This document shows, piece after piece, positions 8,130 to 16,507 of a stretch of DNA of 33,792 nucleotides. Positions within the stretch are counted from its first letter, which is position 1; the number at the start of each line of letters is the position of its first letter. Location: IMG/VR virus record IMGVR_UViG_3300027733_000911, positions 1 through 33,792 of that record. One strand, written 5' to 3'. Under the pieces are notes generated by a model. That model was given only the letters and a program-made list of their open reading frames with translations. It was not told where the DNA came from and made no database searches. This stretch comes from a virus. The translations under genes were made by a program, and so were the position numbers.

Positions 8130-9115
8130 TGATTGACATTAATTTAAGCCCATACACTGGTGAGCAGCAAGCGTTGGATCGCCGCCGCAGGATGGCTGAA
8201 GCGTTGCAGCAGCAAGCTATGTCGCCAATTGAAATGCCTACTATGCCAGGGGTGGCAATCAGTCCTTATGCTGGTCTTGCAAAGTTGTTGCAAGGATATA
8301 TTGCTGGTAAAAATCTTAGTCGCGCCGATGAAGAACAAAAAGCCTACGAAACTTCCTCACAGGAAGACATAGCTAGATTGTTAAGGAATATTGGTCAATA
8401 TGAGACTGTGCCTGGTCAAGTAATTACGCCTGGAAAAGAAGCGATATATGAACCGTCTGTGCCTATTCAAGAAAACTTAGATCGTAAACAAGAATTAGTA
8501 AATTTAATTGCACCTGATCCAACAAATGCGGCAAGGGCAGCAATTGGTTACAACTTAATGCGCCCAGAAGATAGGGAAAGAATCACAAACTTGCCAAGCA
8601 TGACTGAGGGCAGAGATATCCCTGCTGTTGCTGAGGAAAGAGGGCCAAGCCGACAAGTGCCTTACTTGTCAACAGAATTGTTAGACCCCACCAAGCCTAA
8701 TGCCATGAAGACCGGCACTGGTCGCATGATGCTGGCTCAAGTTTTGATGCAACAAGAAGCACAGAAACAAGCTGCGGCACAAGCTGAATTGGCGGCTTCA
8801 CGACAAATTCACACATTAAATCCAGAACAAACCGCAGGTAGATTTGTTAATGGGCAATTTGTGCCACTTGTTACAGGCAAGCCTAAAGAATTAACCGATT
8901 ATCAAAACTATCAATTGCAAATACAAAATAATGCAAATGCAATTGCCGCAGCAAACGCTCAAGATAAATCAGGATTAACAGTGAATCCAGAGGCTCTTCA
9001 AATAAATCCTAAAATTAAAGGCGTGCCGCCGCTTGCAAAAAAGACTAACCGAATAGATGTAAAAACTAAAAAACCTATTTATATATTTAACGGCGAAGAA
9101 TACATAGAGGATTGA
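8129..9115 (+). CDS. Putative internal virion (ejection) protein, 328 aa
   Basis: Not assigned to a named family. It starts at ATG 8129, overlapping the previous stop by one base (TGATG) with GGGAG upstream. The N-terminus has an Arg/Gln/Ala-rich helix (GEQQALDRRRRMAEALQQQAM) and a GLAKLLQGYIAGK segment; further Gln/Ala-rich helices follow at about 200-235. Together with the next two genes it forms a set of three helical proteins between nozzle and fibre, the position of ejection proteins in podoviruses. Base composition becomes AT-richer than in the structural genes before it. Confidence 0.55.
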   Translation: MIDINLSPYTGEQQALDRRRRMAEALQQQAMSPIEMPTMPGVAISPYAGLAKLLQGYIAGKNLSRADEEQKAYETSSQEDIARLLRNIGQYETVPGQVITPGKEAIYEPSVPIQENLDRKQELVNLIAPDPTNAARAAIGYNLMRPEDRERITNLPSMTEGRDIPAVAEERGPSRQVPYLSTELLDPTKPNAMKTGTGRMMLAQVLMQQEAQKQAAAQAELAASRQIHTLNPEQTAGRFVNGQFVPLVTGKPKELTDYQNYQLQIQNNANAIAAANAQDKSGLTVNPEALQINPKIKGVPPLAKKTNRIDVKTKKPIYIFNGEEYIED

Positions 9116-9116
9116 T

Positions 9117-9809
9117 ATGGCTAAATTCACAGGTGAATCAATAATTGACGAATCGCAAGTACAGGCTAAACCCGCGGTCAATCCTGCATTGGCTACTGCA
9201 TTAGTCCCTAAAAGCGCTGCTGTTGCGCCAAGGCCTGCATTAACGTCAATACCTTTATCCCCGCAAGATGAAAGATCATTTGCTTTATCTCAAACAAACA
9301 GGTTGGCGGCAGAAAAATTAAAAATAGCTGAAGAAGCAAGACAACAAGTAATAAGGCAAGCGGATGAAGCACGGCGTTTGCAAATGGAATCTGAAAAATC
9401 AGATCAGAAAAAAGCTAAAAATCTTGAAAATTTGCCAACTTTAATTGCAAGAGCTAAGTCAGTTTTAAAAGGTGAAAATGTTGATGAAACAGGCGTTGTA
9501 TCAAAAGCGCCATTACCAACCCAAAGTTTAGGTGGATCAATAATTGATGTTATGGGTGGATTAGTTGGAAAAACTCCACAGGGCGCAGCACAAGCAGACC
9601 GATTAAAAGTAATTGGCGGCGCAATGGTGATGGCAATGCCACGCATGGAAGGCCCGCAATCTGATGCCGACACCAAGCTATATAGAGAAATGGCTGGCAA
9701 AGTTGGCGATGAGACTATTTCAATTGAAAGACGGCTCAATGCTTTGGATGAAGTTGAAAAAATATATTCCAAATACAACAAAACTTCTGGATGGAAAGTG
9801 GTTAAGTAA
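9117..9809 (+). CDS. Putative internal virion protein, 230 aa
   Basis: A 230-residue, strongly helical and charged protein. A long Ala/Glu/Arg/Gln-rich helix spans about residues 55-105 (AAEKLKIAEEARQQVIRQADEARRL is its core) and a Gly-rich hinge with GGSIIDVMGGLVGKTPQGA follows. There is no enzyme motif and no clear membrane span. The stop overlaps the next start by one base (TAATG). The segment AKFTGESIIDES at the start is polar. By context it is likely an ejection or internal core protein; the precise role is unknown. Confidence 0.55.
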   Translation: MAKFTGESIIDESQVQAKPAVNPALATALVPKSAAVAPRPALTSIPLSPQDERSFALSQTNRLAAEKLKIAEEARQQVIRQADEARRLQMESEKSDQKKAKNLENLPTLIARAKSVLKGENVDETGVVSKAPLPTQSLGGSIIDVMGGLVGKTPQGAAQADRLKVIGGAMVMAMPRMEGPQSDADTKLYREMAGKVGDETISIERRLNALDEVEKIYSKYNKTSGWKVVK

Positions 9810-11815
9810 TGGCTGACCAAATCTACAAAGTCCAAGACCCGCAAGGAAACATTCGCCAGATCAGCGGCCCTGCCGGTGCGTCTGAAGCTGAAATTATTGA
9901 ACAAGCACAAAAGCTATTTACACCAACACCTGCTACACCAGCACCTGCTACGCCAGCGCCGCCACCAGTTGCTGCGCCAAAAAGTAAATATGTAAATTTG
10001 ATGTCAATGTTGCCGCCAAAAGAAGAAAGCCCAATGCCAGGCATATTGATGGGCGCGGGTGATCCTTTCTTAGCGGGTACACGTTTGCTAATGGAAACAG
10101 GATTGGGTGACAAATTAGACAAACGCGCAATGGATGCCGTTATTGCTGAACGTGAAACAAAATACCAAGCGCAACGACAAAACAAAGGCTTTGACACAAG
10201 CCGTTTAGCTGGCAACATTCTTAGCCCTCCCAATGTTGCATTGACGTTGGCTTTGCCAAGCTCACTGGTTTCTACTGTGCCAAGATTGTTGGCAACTGGT
10301 AGTGTTGTAGGTGCAGGCACAAGCCTGATGAATCCTGTAACCGAACCAACCCAGCAAAAAGATTATGGCAGTACGCTGAAATCAAACATGATGATGGGCG
10401 GTATTCTTGGGCCTGTATTCCAAGGTGGCGCTAGAACTGCTGGCGCTTTAGGTAGCAATGTTGTTCAAAGGTTTAGTGAAAGCTCTGCGGCTGAAGCGGC
10501 AAAACTCAAACTTGCCGAAGTATTGTCCAAAAGCGGCATAGGTTCATTGTTTGAGTCTGGCGGGGGTGGTAATGCTTTAACTCAAATTGAAGCTAAATTA
10601 GCCAAACTTGGGCCAGAGGCAACTTTATTTGATGCGGCGGGGCAACCCACCAAAGTTTTACTTGACACGTTGGCAACCCTGCCAGGGCAGGCTAAAACTT
10701 ATGTAGAACAGCTTATTCGCAATAGGCAAGCCACACGCCCACAAAGAATAATGACTGCTGCTGATGAATCTTTAAAAACTGGTGGCGCTGGTTACAAAAC
10801 AACATTGGATGCGTTGGTTAAACAAAAACAAACCGAATCTGCGCCTTTTTATAAACAAATTGAAAATATGTCTGTTCGGGTTGATGACAACCTACACAAG
10901 CTAATTCAACGTGCTCCTGATGCGTGGAAAGCCGCAGAAGATTTGGCAATAAGAGAGGGCAAAGTTCCAATAGATTTGTCAAAAATTAACGCTGGCGATG
11001 ATTTGTCATTTGAAGCGTTGGACACGTTAAAAAAGGCATTATTTACAATAGCCGAAAAAGAAAAAGTAAACTTTTTGCCCACAGCAGAAAGCCGAGCAAC
11101 TAATGAACTTCGCAAACAATTAACTCGCAAACTTGATGATTTGTCGCCTAAAGACAAAGATGGTAAGTCAATTTATAAGATGGCTCGGGAGGCGTTTGGA
11201 GGGCCAGCGGAACTTGAAACCGCCGTCATAGCGGGACGTACCGCAATGAAAAACGATCAAATTGGCGTTTCTGAGTTAATGAAAGACATGAGCGCTAGTG
11301 AGTTAGAAGCGTTCAGAATTGGTGCTTTACAGGCTTTGCGGGATAAAGTTGGAACAAAGGCAGGTCAAACTTCATTGCTTGATTTTTGGCGAGAAACAAA
11401 AACTAGCGGCCCATTAAAAGAAATCTTTGGCAATGATTATCGAAAATTTACTGCGGCGCTTTTTAGAGAAGAAAGTTTAAAAAAGATTGAATCAGTAGGC
11501 CGAGGATCGCAAACAGCGCAGCGCTTATTGTCAGCGGGTGAATTGGATGCCCAAGACGCAATGCAAGCCGGTCAAGCGGTTGCAAGCGCTAGCCAGGGTA
11601 ATGTTGGGCCATTGACAAGCACAGTTTTAAATTTTGGTAAAAAGATTTCTACACCAGAACAAACACGCAATGAGATGGCAAAATTGCTATTAGAAAAAGG
11701 CCCATTTGCTATGCGTACATTGAGAGACTTGCCTGAGACTGTAAGAAAGTTTAATGAAGCTCAAGCCAAGCAAGCGGCTTTGGCAAATGTTTTAGCACAA
11801 CAACCTAATAGGTGA
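9809..11815 (+). CDS. Large internal virion / ejection protein, 668 aa
   Basis: The N-terminal 45 residues form a small domain (VQDPQGNIRQISGPAGAS, then EAEIIEQAQKLF) seen at the start of many phage internal proteins, followed by a Pro/Ala/Thr-rich linker (about 40-60). Two hydrophobic stretches at about 140-165 and 195-220 could enter a membrane. The remainder is helical with Gln/Lys-rich segments. Length, location and composition fit a DNA-ejection protein that leaves the virion with the genome. No lytic transglycosylase motif was found, so any wall-degrading activity must lie elsewhere. Confidence 0.6.
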   Translation: MADQIYKVQDPQGNIRQISGPAGASEAEIIEQAQKLFTPTPATPAPATPAPPPVAAPKSKYVNLMSMLPPKEESPMPGILMGAGDPFLAGTRLLMETGLGDKLDKRAMDAVIAERETKYQAQRQNKGFDTSRLAGNILSPPNVALTLALPSSLVSTVPRLLATGSVVGAGTSLMNPVTEPTQQKDYGSTLKSNMMMGGILGPVFQGGARTAGALGSNVVQRFSESSAAEAAKLKLAEVLSKSGIGSLFESGGGGNALTQIEAKLAKLGPEATLFDAAGQPTKVLLDTLATLPGQAKTYVEQLIRNRQATRPQRIMTAADESLKTGGAGYKTTLDALVKQKQTESAPFYKQIENMSVRVDDNLHKLIQRAPDAWKAAEDLAIREGKVPIDLSKINAGDDLSFEALDTLKKALFTIAEKEKVNFLPTAESRATNELRKQLTRKLDDLSPKDKDGKSIYKMAREAFGGPAELETAVIAGRTAMKNDQIGVSELMKDMSASELEAFRIGALQALRDKVGTKAGQTSLLDFWRETKTSGPLKEIFGNDYRKFTAALFREESLKKIESVGRGSQTAQRLLSAGELDAQDAMQAGQAVASASQGNVGPLTSTVLNFGKKISTPEQTRNEMAKLLLEKGPFAMRTLRDLPETVRKFNEAQAKQAALANVLAQQPNR

Positions 11816-11819
11816 TCGA

Positions 11820-13430
11820 ATGAGTTACAACGGCAGCGGAACATTTGTAATAAACACTTCTGGGCAACCAGTAGTTGCAGGCACGGTCATATCCTCGACC
11901 GCTTTTAACGCCCTCACAGCGGACTTGGCAACAGGTCTGTCCACGGCTATCACTAAGGACGGTCAGACGGCTACAACGGCGCGTATACCGTTTGCGGCGG
12001 GTATTAGCTCCACACTGGTCACAGACTCCTCTAGCGTCTCCACAGGGTCAATCATTACGGCTGGTGGTGTGGGTGTGGCTAAGGCGCTGTATGTGGGTAC
12101 TACGGCTAATATTGCGGGGGTCTTATCGACAACCTCACCCAATATAACCACCAGCATCACAACGCCAAGCACATCGTTTGATTTGATAAATGCTACAGCG
12201 ACCACCTTAAATTTAGGCGGGGCGGCTACTGCGGTTAATGTTGGTGCGGCTACCGGCACGATGACCGTAGCAAACACCACATTGGCTGCAAAAGCCATTA
12301 CAGCATCCACCACCTTGGGGGTAACTGGAACTACTACCCTGACAGGCGTTGCAACCCTCACAGCCAATCCTGTGTTGTCTGCGGGTACTGCAAATGGCGT
12401 TACGTATCTGAATGGTAGTAAGTCTCTTACTTCTGGTTCTGCAATTACATTTGACGGTACTAACTTTGCCACAACAGGTACAGCAACCGCAACCAAGCTG
12501 ATTCCTACAGGCACATCTGTCACTGGTAACGGTCTGTATCTTCCTGCGGCAAATGCGCTTGGCTTGTCTACTAACGGCACAAATGCTGTTTACATAGACT
12601 CAAGTCAAAATGTGGGGATTGGTGGGACTCCTGCATCAGGTCACAAGTTAAATATAATTGGCACTGCCGCAACTACATTGGCTGCTTGGGGTGTAACAGG
12701 AACAACAACTTCTGGTTCATTTGCTCAATTTATAAATACAGGCAACACAACTATCATTGGCGTTGAAAGTTCCGCTGGGGCAAGTCTTATTGGAGGCACA
12801 TCAGCCTACGCTTCAATATTTGGAACTTCTAGTGCCGCATCTGTGCAGTTTGTTACAAACAACAGTACTAGAACAACCATCGACTCCAGCGGTAATTTTT
12901 TGGTGGGGACTACAGTTACGCCAACAGGTGCAACAGGTGGGTCTGGTTTCATTGCTGAATCAAGCTCACGAAGAACGCTTTTAGTCGCCAGCACTTCAAC
13001 TTCTGCAATAGCTTTGGCTGCGTTTATTAACCCTAATGGTACTGTAGGAACAATTCAGACAAGTGGTTCTGCAACTTCATACGTCACTTCTTCTGATTAC
13101 CGCTTAAAAAATAGTATTGCACCCATGACAGGCGCATTGGCAAAAGTAACCTTGCTTAAACCCTGCACCTACAAATGGAATGTAGACGGCTCAGATGGTC
13201 AAGGTTTTATTGCTCACGAACTACAAGAGGTTGTGCCAGAGTGTGTGACTGGCGCAAAAGACGCTGTAGAAACTTACACCGATAAAGATGGAAATGAGGC
13301 TACACGCCAAGCCTATCAAGGCATTGACACCAGCTTCTTGGTTGCCACATTGACAGCCGCAATTCAGGAGCAACAAGCCCTCATCACAGCCCTGACAGCA
13401 CGAATCACAGCACTTGAGACAGCACCATGA
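11820..13430 (+). CDS. Tail fibre/spike protein with C-terminal S74 chaperone domain, 536 aa
   Basis: The first 30 residues (SYNGSGTFVINTSGQPVV) are typical of phage fibres. A long Thr/Ala/Gly/Ser-rich beta region follows, with repeated LGVTGTTTL-like units. The C-terminus holds an S74 domain starting at SSDYRLKNSIAPM, with FIAHELQEVVPECVTG and a final coiled coil of Leu/Ala/Ile heptads. In this family the domain trimerises the fibre and cleaves itself off at the Ser of the start motif. The protein probably sets host binding. It overlaps the next gene by 4 bases. Confidence 0.8.
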   Translation: MSYNGSGTFVINTSGQPVVAGTVISSTAFNALTADLATGLSTAITKDGQTATTARIPFAAGISSTLVTDSSSVSTGSIITAGGVGVAKALYVGTTANIAGVLSTTSPNITTSITTPSTSFDLINATATTLNLGGAATAVNVGAATGTMTVANTTLAAKAITASTTLGVTGTTTLTGVATLTANPVLSAGTANGVTYLNGSKSLTSGSAITFDGTNFATTGTATATKLIPTGTSVTGNGLYLPAANALGLSTNGTNAVYIDSSQNVGIGGTPASGHKLNIIGTAATTLAAWGVTGTTTSGSFAQFINTGNTTIIGVESSAGASLIGGTSAYASIFGTSSAASVQFVTNNSTRTTIDSSGNFLVGTTVTPTGATGGSGFIAESSSRRTLLVASTSTSAIALAAFINPNGTVGTIQTSGSATSYVTSSDYRLKNSIAPMTGALAKVTLLKPCTYKWNVDGSDGQGFIAHELQEVVPECVTGAKDAVETYTDKDGNEATRQAYQGIDTSFLVATLTAAIQEQQALITALTARITALETAP

Positions 13431-13618
13431 GTTTAGATACAGACTTCTACGCTCACCAAGCATCTTGCGATGAGCGATACAAGAACATCGAAGAGAAGCT
13501 GGAGTCAGGCAAAGCTCGTATGACGCGAATTGAGTACCTGATCTACATTGTCATCGCCGCTGTGCTGCTTGGCCCAGGCTTTGCTGCTGAAATGGTTAAG
13601 AAACTTTTGGGGCTGTAA
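13427..13618 (+). CDS. Small single-span membrane protein, 63 aa
   Basis: A polar N-terminus with a short helix (residues 10-35) is followed by one membrane segment, YLIYIVIAAVLLGPGFA, at about 38-54 and a Lys-containing tail. This helix-plus-TM design resembles the XhlA/hemolysin-type lysis accessory proteins and small holins. It opens the cassette that leads to the endolysin, which supports a lysis role. The start overlaps the fibre stop as ATGA. A tail-related membrane role is the alternative. Confidence 0.6.
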   Translation: MSLDTDFYAHQASCDERYKNIEEKLESGKARMTRIEYLIYIVIAAVLLGPGFAAEMVKKLLGL

Positions 13619-14149
13619 ATTGAACCTATCACATTGGCACTGGCTGCAATTGCTGGAATTAAGCAATCTGTGGCTTTGTACAAGGAGGCGAAAGCCGCAG
13701 GGACAGACCTTTACAAGATAACCAAGGAAATATCTGGATTCATTGGACAATTCTTTGACTCGCATGAAGAGATAAAAAAAGAAGTTAAGCGGCAAGAGCT
13801 TGACCCACCAAAAACTAAATCAATGAAAGCACAGGCGCTTGAGAATGTGTTTCACCAGATTGAGTTGGAACGACAGTCAGTAGAATTGCGTGAGTTTTTG
13901 ATCTATCACACAGACCCAGCACTAGGTGCAGTCTGGTCACGGTTTGAAGAAGAATATAAAAAACTAAACGAGGAAAACGAAAAACAGATTGAAATGGAAC
14001 GTCAAGCGGAGTTACAACTCAAATGGCAACGCAAAAGAACAATAAGCAACCTACAAGACAAGGCGCTAATAATCGCAGCAGTTCTGACAGTTACTATATA
14101 CCTCCACCTGATGCTGTGGTCGATAAAACAAATGAGCATGGACAAGTAG
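13619..14149 (+). CDS. Helical protein with C-terminal membrane anchor, probable ATT start, 176 aa
   Basis: Open from an ATT directly after the previous stop, reading I/M-EPITLALAAIAGIKQSV. As I recall, related phage proteins begin Met-(Glu/Asp)-Pro-(Ile/Leu)-Thr, placing the initiator exactly at this ATT. The first ordinary start in frame is TTG at 13634. The protein has a long coiled coil (about 75-145) and one membrane span near the C-terminus (ALIIAAVLTVTIYLHLMLW). It lies in the lysis cassette and could be a spanin-like or holin-accessory protein; this is inference. Confidence 0.6.
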   Translation: MEPITLALAAIAGIKQSVALYKEAKAAGTDLYKITKEISGFIGQFFDSHEEIKKEVKRQELDPPKTKSMKAQALENVFHQIELERQSVELREFLIYHTDPALGAVWSRFEEEYKKLNEENEKQIEMERQAELQLKWQRKRTISNLQDKALIIAAVLTVTIYLHLMLWSIKQMSMDK

Positions 14150-14304
14150 TTTTTTTAATTTGTTTGGTTGTGATAATGCTGATTTTGCCGCTGTTCTTGT
14201 ATTTGATGGCATCAATGTATTTTGATATGCTCGTTGTTCAGCAAGAAAACAAACAACAGCAAAAAGCTGTCCAGAAATTGATTGACAAAGCAAAGGAAAA
14301 ATAA
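14023..14304 (+). CDS. Small membrane protein embedded in the previous gene's end, 93 aa
   Basis: The first 127 bases overlap the end of the preceding gene in another frame. The N-terminal 40 residues are polar and Gln/Asn/Ser-rich; a strong hydrophobic span follows at about 42-65 (VVFLICLVVIMLILPLFLYL). The C-terminus is a Lys/Gln-rich helix. The next gene begins at its stop (TAATG). The topology and nested arrangement recall overlapping spanin or holin genes, but no lipobox is present. A lysis or membrane-stress role is likely by position. Confidence 0.6.
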   Translation: MATQKNNKQPTRQGANNRSSSDSYYIPPPDAVVDKTNEHGQVVFLICLVVIMLILPLFLYLMASMYFDMLVVQQENKQQQKAVQKLIDKAKEK

Positions 14305-14813
14305 TGCTCCCAATACTTGCATCATTGCTTGGCACACTAGCCGAAAACGGTTTGGGGCTGTTGTCCAGCGCCATTCAAGCCAAGGGCAAGGACGTAGTCG
14401 AAAAAACGTTAGGCGTAAAAATCCCTGACGCACCGACTTCTGAGGATGTTGCCAAGCTGCGCCAGCTTCAATTTGAACATGAAGAGCGCCTCCTTGAGCT
14501 GGGCATTGAAAAAGCCAAAATGGAATTAGCCGAACTTGATCTGTTGGCTAAAGCTGCTCAGAATGACGCTGACAACATCACAGACCGCTGGCAGGCAGAT
14601 ATGTCTAGTGATTCATGGTTGTCCAAAAACATACGCCCTATGAGCCTTATAGCCATTTTCTTGGGCTACTTCTTGTTTGCCATGATGTCAGCCTATGGAT
14701 TGAACGCTAACGAATCCTATGTGACCCTATTGGGCAACTGGGGGATGCTAATCATGGGTGCTTACTTTGGCGGTCGCACAGTTGAGAAACTGGCAGAAAT
14801 GAGAAAAAAATGA
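14304..14813 (+). CDS. Holin, 3TM-type (GTA-holin-like), 169 aa
   Basis: A hydrophobic N-terminus (LPILASLLGTLAENGLGLL) precedes a charged helix (about 45-100) and two C-terminal membrane spans, SLIAIFLGYFLFAMMSAYGL and WGMLIMGAYFGGRTVEKL. The W-x-S-K-N-I-R-P-x-S motif before the spans is typical of the Holin_3TMs family. It would form membrane lesions that release the endolysin encoded two genes downstream. It overlaps the next gene by 4 bases. Confidence 0.8.
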   Translation: MLPILASLLGTLAENGLGLLSSAIQAKGKDVVEKTLGVKIPDAPTSEDVAKLRQLQFEHEERLLELGIEKAKMELAELDLLAKAAQNDADNITDRWQADMSSDSWLSKNIRPMSLIAIFLGYFLFAMMSAYGLNANESYVTLLGNWGMLIMGAYFGGRTVEKLAEMRKK

Positions 14814-15031
14814 AAGCCAAATTAACTTTTTTTGTAACCCTGATGGTTAGTTTTACTTTGTGCGTTGTCATCCTTAGCATGGTTGGCGTTTTGATGACAG
14901 GATTGTTTGACGAAAAAGTGGACAACGCTGAAATCTTTAAACTGATTAGCCCGGCATTTCAAACCATTGTGGGCGGGTTTATTGGGTTGTTGGCTGGCGT
15001 GAAACTATCGCATGATGAGGAAGAAAAATGA
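14810..15031 (+). CDS. Second holin-like membrane protein, 73 aa
   Basis: Two hydrophobic spans (about residues 4-31 and 46-66) are joined by an acidic loop, and the C-terminus is acidic (HDEEEK). Length and topology match class II holins or their antiholin partners. It is translationally coupled to the 3TM holin upstream and the endolysin downstream by ATGA overlaps. Two adjacent holin-type genes suggest a holin/antiholin pair; which is which cannot be told from sequence. Confidence 0.65.
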   Translation: MKAKLTFFVTLMVSFTLCVVILSMVGVLMTGLFDEKVDNAEIFKLISPAFQTIVGGFIGLLAGVKLSHDEEEK

Positions 15032-15399
15032 GCTTAAGCACTGAACAAGCCGCATTCCTATTGGATGCCTGCAAACTAATCCAATACGCCACTGAGCAGG
15101 GTTTTATGGTTACCGGCGGGGAGCTGTCCCGTACACCAGAACAACAGGCCATCTACTTTAAAACAGGTCGTTCCAAGACCATGAACTCCATCCACCTAAA
15201 ACGCTGCGCCATTGATCTGAACTTCTTTAAGGATGGAAAGATTATTTGGGATAAAAATGTTTTAGAGCCAATTGGTGCTTATTGGGAAAGCCTTAATAAA
15301 ACTAATTCGTGGGGTGGCAATGGTGTATCATTAGTAGATACGCCACACTTTTCTAGGGGATTAGATGGAAAACCAGAATTTAGAAGAATCACCAGTTGA
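15028..15399 (+). CDS. Endolysin: M15-family L-alanyl-D-glutamate / D-Ala-D-Ala-type peptidase, 123 aa
   Basis: The zinc-peptidase signature is complete: SxHxxxxxxD with His56 and Asp63 (SIHLKRCAIDLNFF), and the C-terminal His107 in DTPHFSR. GGELSRTPEQQAIYFKTGRS is also typical of phage M15 endolysins, which cut the peptide cross-links of peptidoglycan. The length is normal for the family, so the HNH gene that overlaps its last 35 bases has not truncated it. There is no signal peptide, which fits holin-dependent release. Confidence 0.85.
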   Translation: MSLSTEQAAFLLDACKLIQYATEQGFMVTGGELSRTPEQQAIYFKTGRSKTMNSIHLKRCAIDLNFFKDGKIIWDKNVLEPIGAYWESLNKTNSWGGNGVSLVDTPHFSRGLDGKPEFRRITS

Positions 15400-15889
15400 A
15401 AAATTTGCAACAAAATATGATTTTTTGTTAATTTCAAAATGCGGTAGGGTATTTAGCAAAGACAGAATAAAACATAGTTTTTCAAGAAACCGTGCGCCTT
15501 ATTCTTGCAAGATCAATGGCAAAGAATTGAAATTGCGAAAAGACAAAAATGGTTATTTGCGTTTCAATATTGTTGAAAACGGTAAACACATAACCATTCT
15601 TGTTCATAGATTGATGGCAGAAACTTTTTTAGGGGATCGACCAAATAACCTTGTTATTGATCATATAGACAGAAACAACAATAACAATAAAATTGAAAAT
15701 TTGCGGTATGTTTCTTATGCTGAAAATACAAGAAATTCTAATTTTCACAAAATGACTGATGAAAAAAAACAAAAAGCTATGCAAATGAAAAACATTGGTT
15801 TGTCTATTGCCGCTATTGCAAGGGCTTTAAATGTTTATCATGGATCAATTAAATATTATTTTTCCAAAATTCAATCCGCAAAAATGTAA
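15365..15889 (+). CDS. Free-standing HNH homing endonuclease, 174 aa
   Basis: The HNH core reads LVHRLMAETFLGDRPNNLVIDHIDRNNNNNKIENLRYVS (shown here only as motif positions about 75-113), preceded by an NUMOD4-like KCGRVFS segment. A C-terminal helix-turn-helix (about 140-165, NIGLSIAAIARALNVYHGSI) would bind DNA. AGGGG precedes the ATG. The gene is clearly AT-richer than its neighbours, as is usual for recently acquired mobile genes. It starts inside the end of the endolysin gene. It probably cuts an allele lacking the insert; the target is likely near the endolysin end. Confidence 0.85.
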   Translation: MENQNLEESPVEKFATKYDFLLISKCGRVFSKDRIKHSFSRNRAPYSCKINGKELKLRKDKNGYLRFNIVENGKHITILVHRLMAETFLGDRPNNLVIDHIDRNNNNNKIENLRYVSYAENTRNSNFHKMTDEKKQKAMQMKNIGLSIAAIARALNVYHGSIKYYFSKIQSAKM

Positions 15890-15966
15890 AGCAGTAGGAC
15901 AACCCCGCCAATGCCAATAAGTGCGCCGACCGCCATGACCAAAATGGTGATAATTATTTCTCCCAT
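15871..15966 (-). CDS. Tiny hydrophobic single-span peptide, 31 aa
   Basis: A 31-residue reading frame on the minus strand, almost wholly hydrophobic after an N-terminal Met-Gly-Glu: three Ile, then Val/Leu/Ala/Gly residues, then GGVVLLLYIFAD. It is one membrane helix. An AAGGAG lies 11 bases before the ATG, longer than ideal. It overlaps the previous minus-strand gene by 13 bases and meets the HNH gene tail-to-tail by 19. As the last gene of the leftward arm it could be a membrane-acting early protein. Moderate confidence that it is translated. Confidence 0.45.
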   Translation of the reverse strand: MGEIIITILVMAVGALIGIGGVVLLLYIFAD

Positions 15967-16118
15967 TGTTTACATAGCTCCTTAACGGCTTTGGTCTTGC
16001 GGGGTTTGTTGCAGACCTTGCTAACAGACTTTTGTTTAGCTTTATACATCAACTCGGCAACGGTCGGCGGTTGGGGATGCCAGCTCATTGCCATTGACAA
16101 CAAGATCAGCCAGCGCAA
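15954..16118 (-). CDS. Small basic protein with hydrophobic leader, TTG start, 54 aa
   Basis: The frame opens at TTG 16118 with AAGGAT about 5 bases upstream. The product begins with Met-Arg and a short hydrophobic leader (WLILLSMAMSW), then PQPPTVAELMYKAK and a Lys-rich tail with two cysteines. It overlaps the upstream gene by 13 bases. ATG codons at 16094, 16088 and 16049 are possible later starts, but the TTG has the best ribosome site and gives a signal-like sequence. The leader suggests export or membrane association; the function is unknown. Confidence 0.5.
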   Translation of the reverse strand: MRWLILLSMAMSWHPQPPTVAELMYKAKQKSVSKVCNKPRKTKAVKELCKQWEK

Positions 16119-16507
16119 TTTTTATCCTTGAGTTTGGCTTCAATGGCTTTGGCAAAAATATGGTGAGGTTGCTTCTCTTTCCACAAGTCTTTGTTCCAGC
16201 AAGCATCAATCTGCTCATCACTTAGCCCTACCCATGTGCGCTGTGGTGAATAGCGTTCATATTGGCATTTATCACCTTTTTCATGGTCGTTAAAACAAAC
16301 CAGCAAATCATTTCCATCAAACTCAACATTCCAACGCTCTCTAACATTGCGTGGCTCCTGCTTTGGCTGTGCCAAGGCTTCTTTGATGGTGGCAATTGCT
16401 TCGTACATCTTTTCTGCTGACTCATTAAACTCATCATTGTTTGTCCAATCAATAGACAATTCTGTTTCCAACGCATCAAGCGCCAGCTTCAATGCTTCTT
16501 GTGTCAT
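16106..16507 (-). CDS. Hypothetical early protein, 133 aa
   Basis: The N-terminal 50 residues follow the pattern TQEALKLALDALETE...AIATIKEALAQP, a helical repeat common at the start of small early proteins in phages of Proteobacteria. The C-terminal half contains WVGLSDEQIDACWNK, another shared block. No catalytic motif is visible. It overlaps the preceding minus-strand gene by 4 bases (ATGA). It may be an accessory host-takeover protein, but nothing in the sequence shows its target. Confidence 0.65.
   Translation of the reverse strand: MTQEALKLALDALETELSIDWTNNDEFNESAEKMYEAIATIKEALAQPKQEPRNVRERWNVEFDGNDLLVCFNDHEKGDKCQYERYSPQRTWVGLSDEQIDACWNKDLWKEKQPHHIFAKAIEAKLKDKNCAG

Noticed and set aside
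15890-16110. Bidirectional terminator between the convergent arms
   Set aside because: Only weak 4-bp pairings (CCAT/ATGG) were seen and no U-run follows; the stretch is better explained by two small minus-strand genes.
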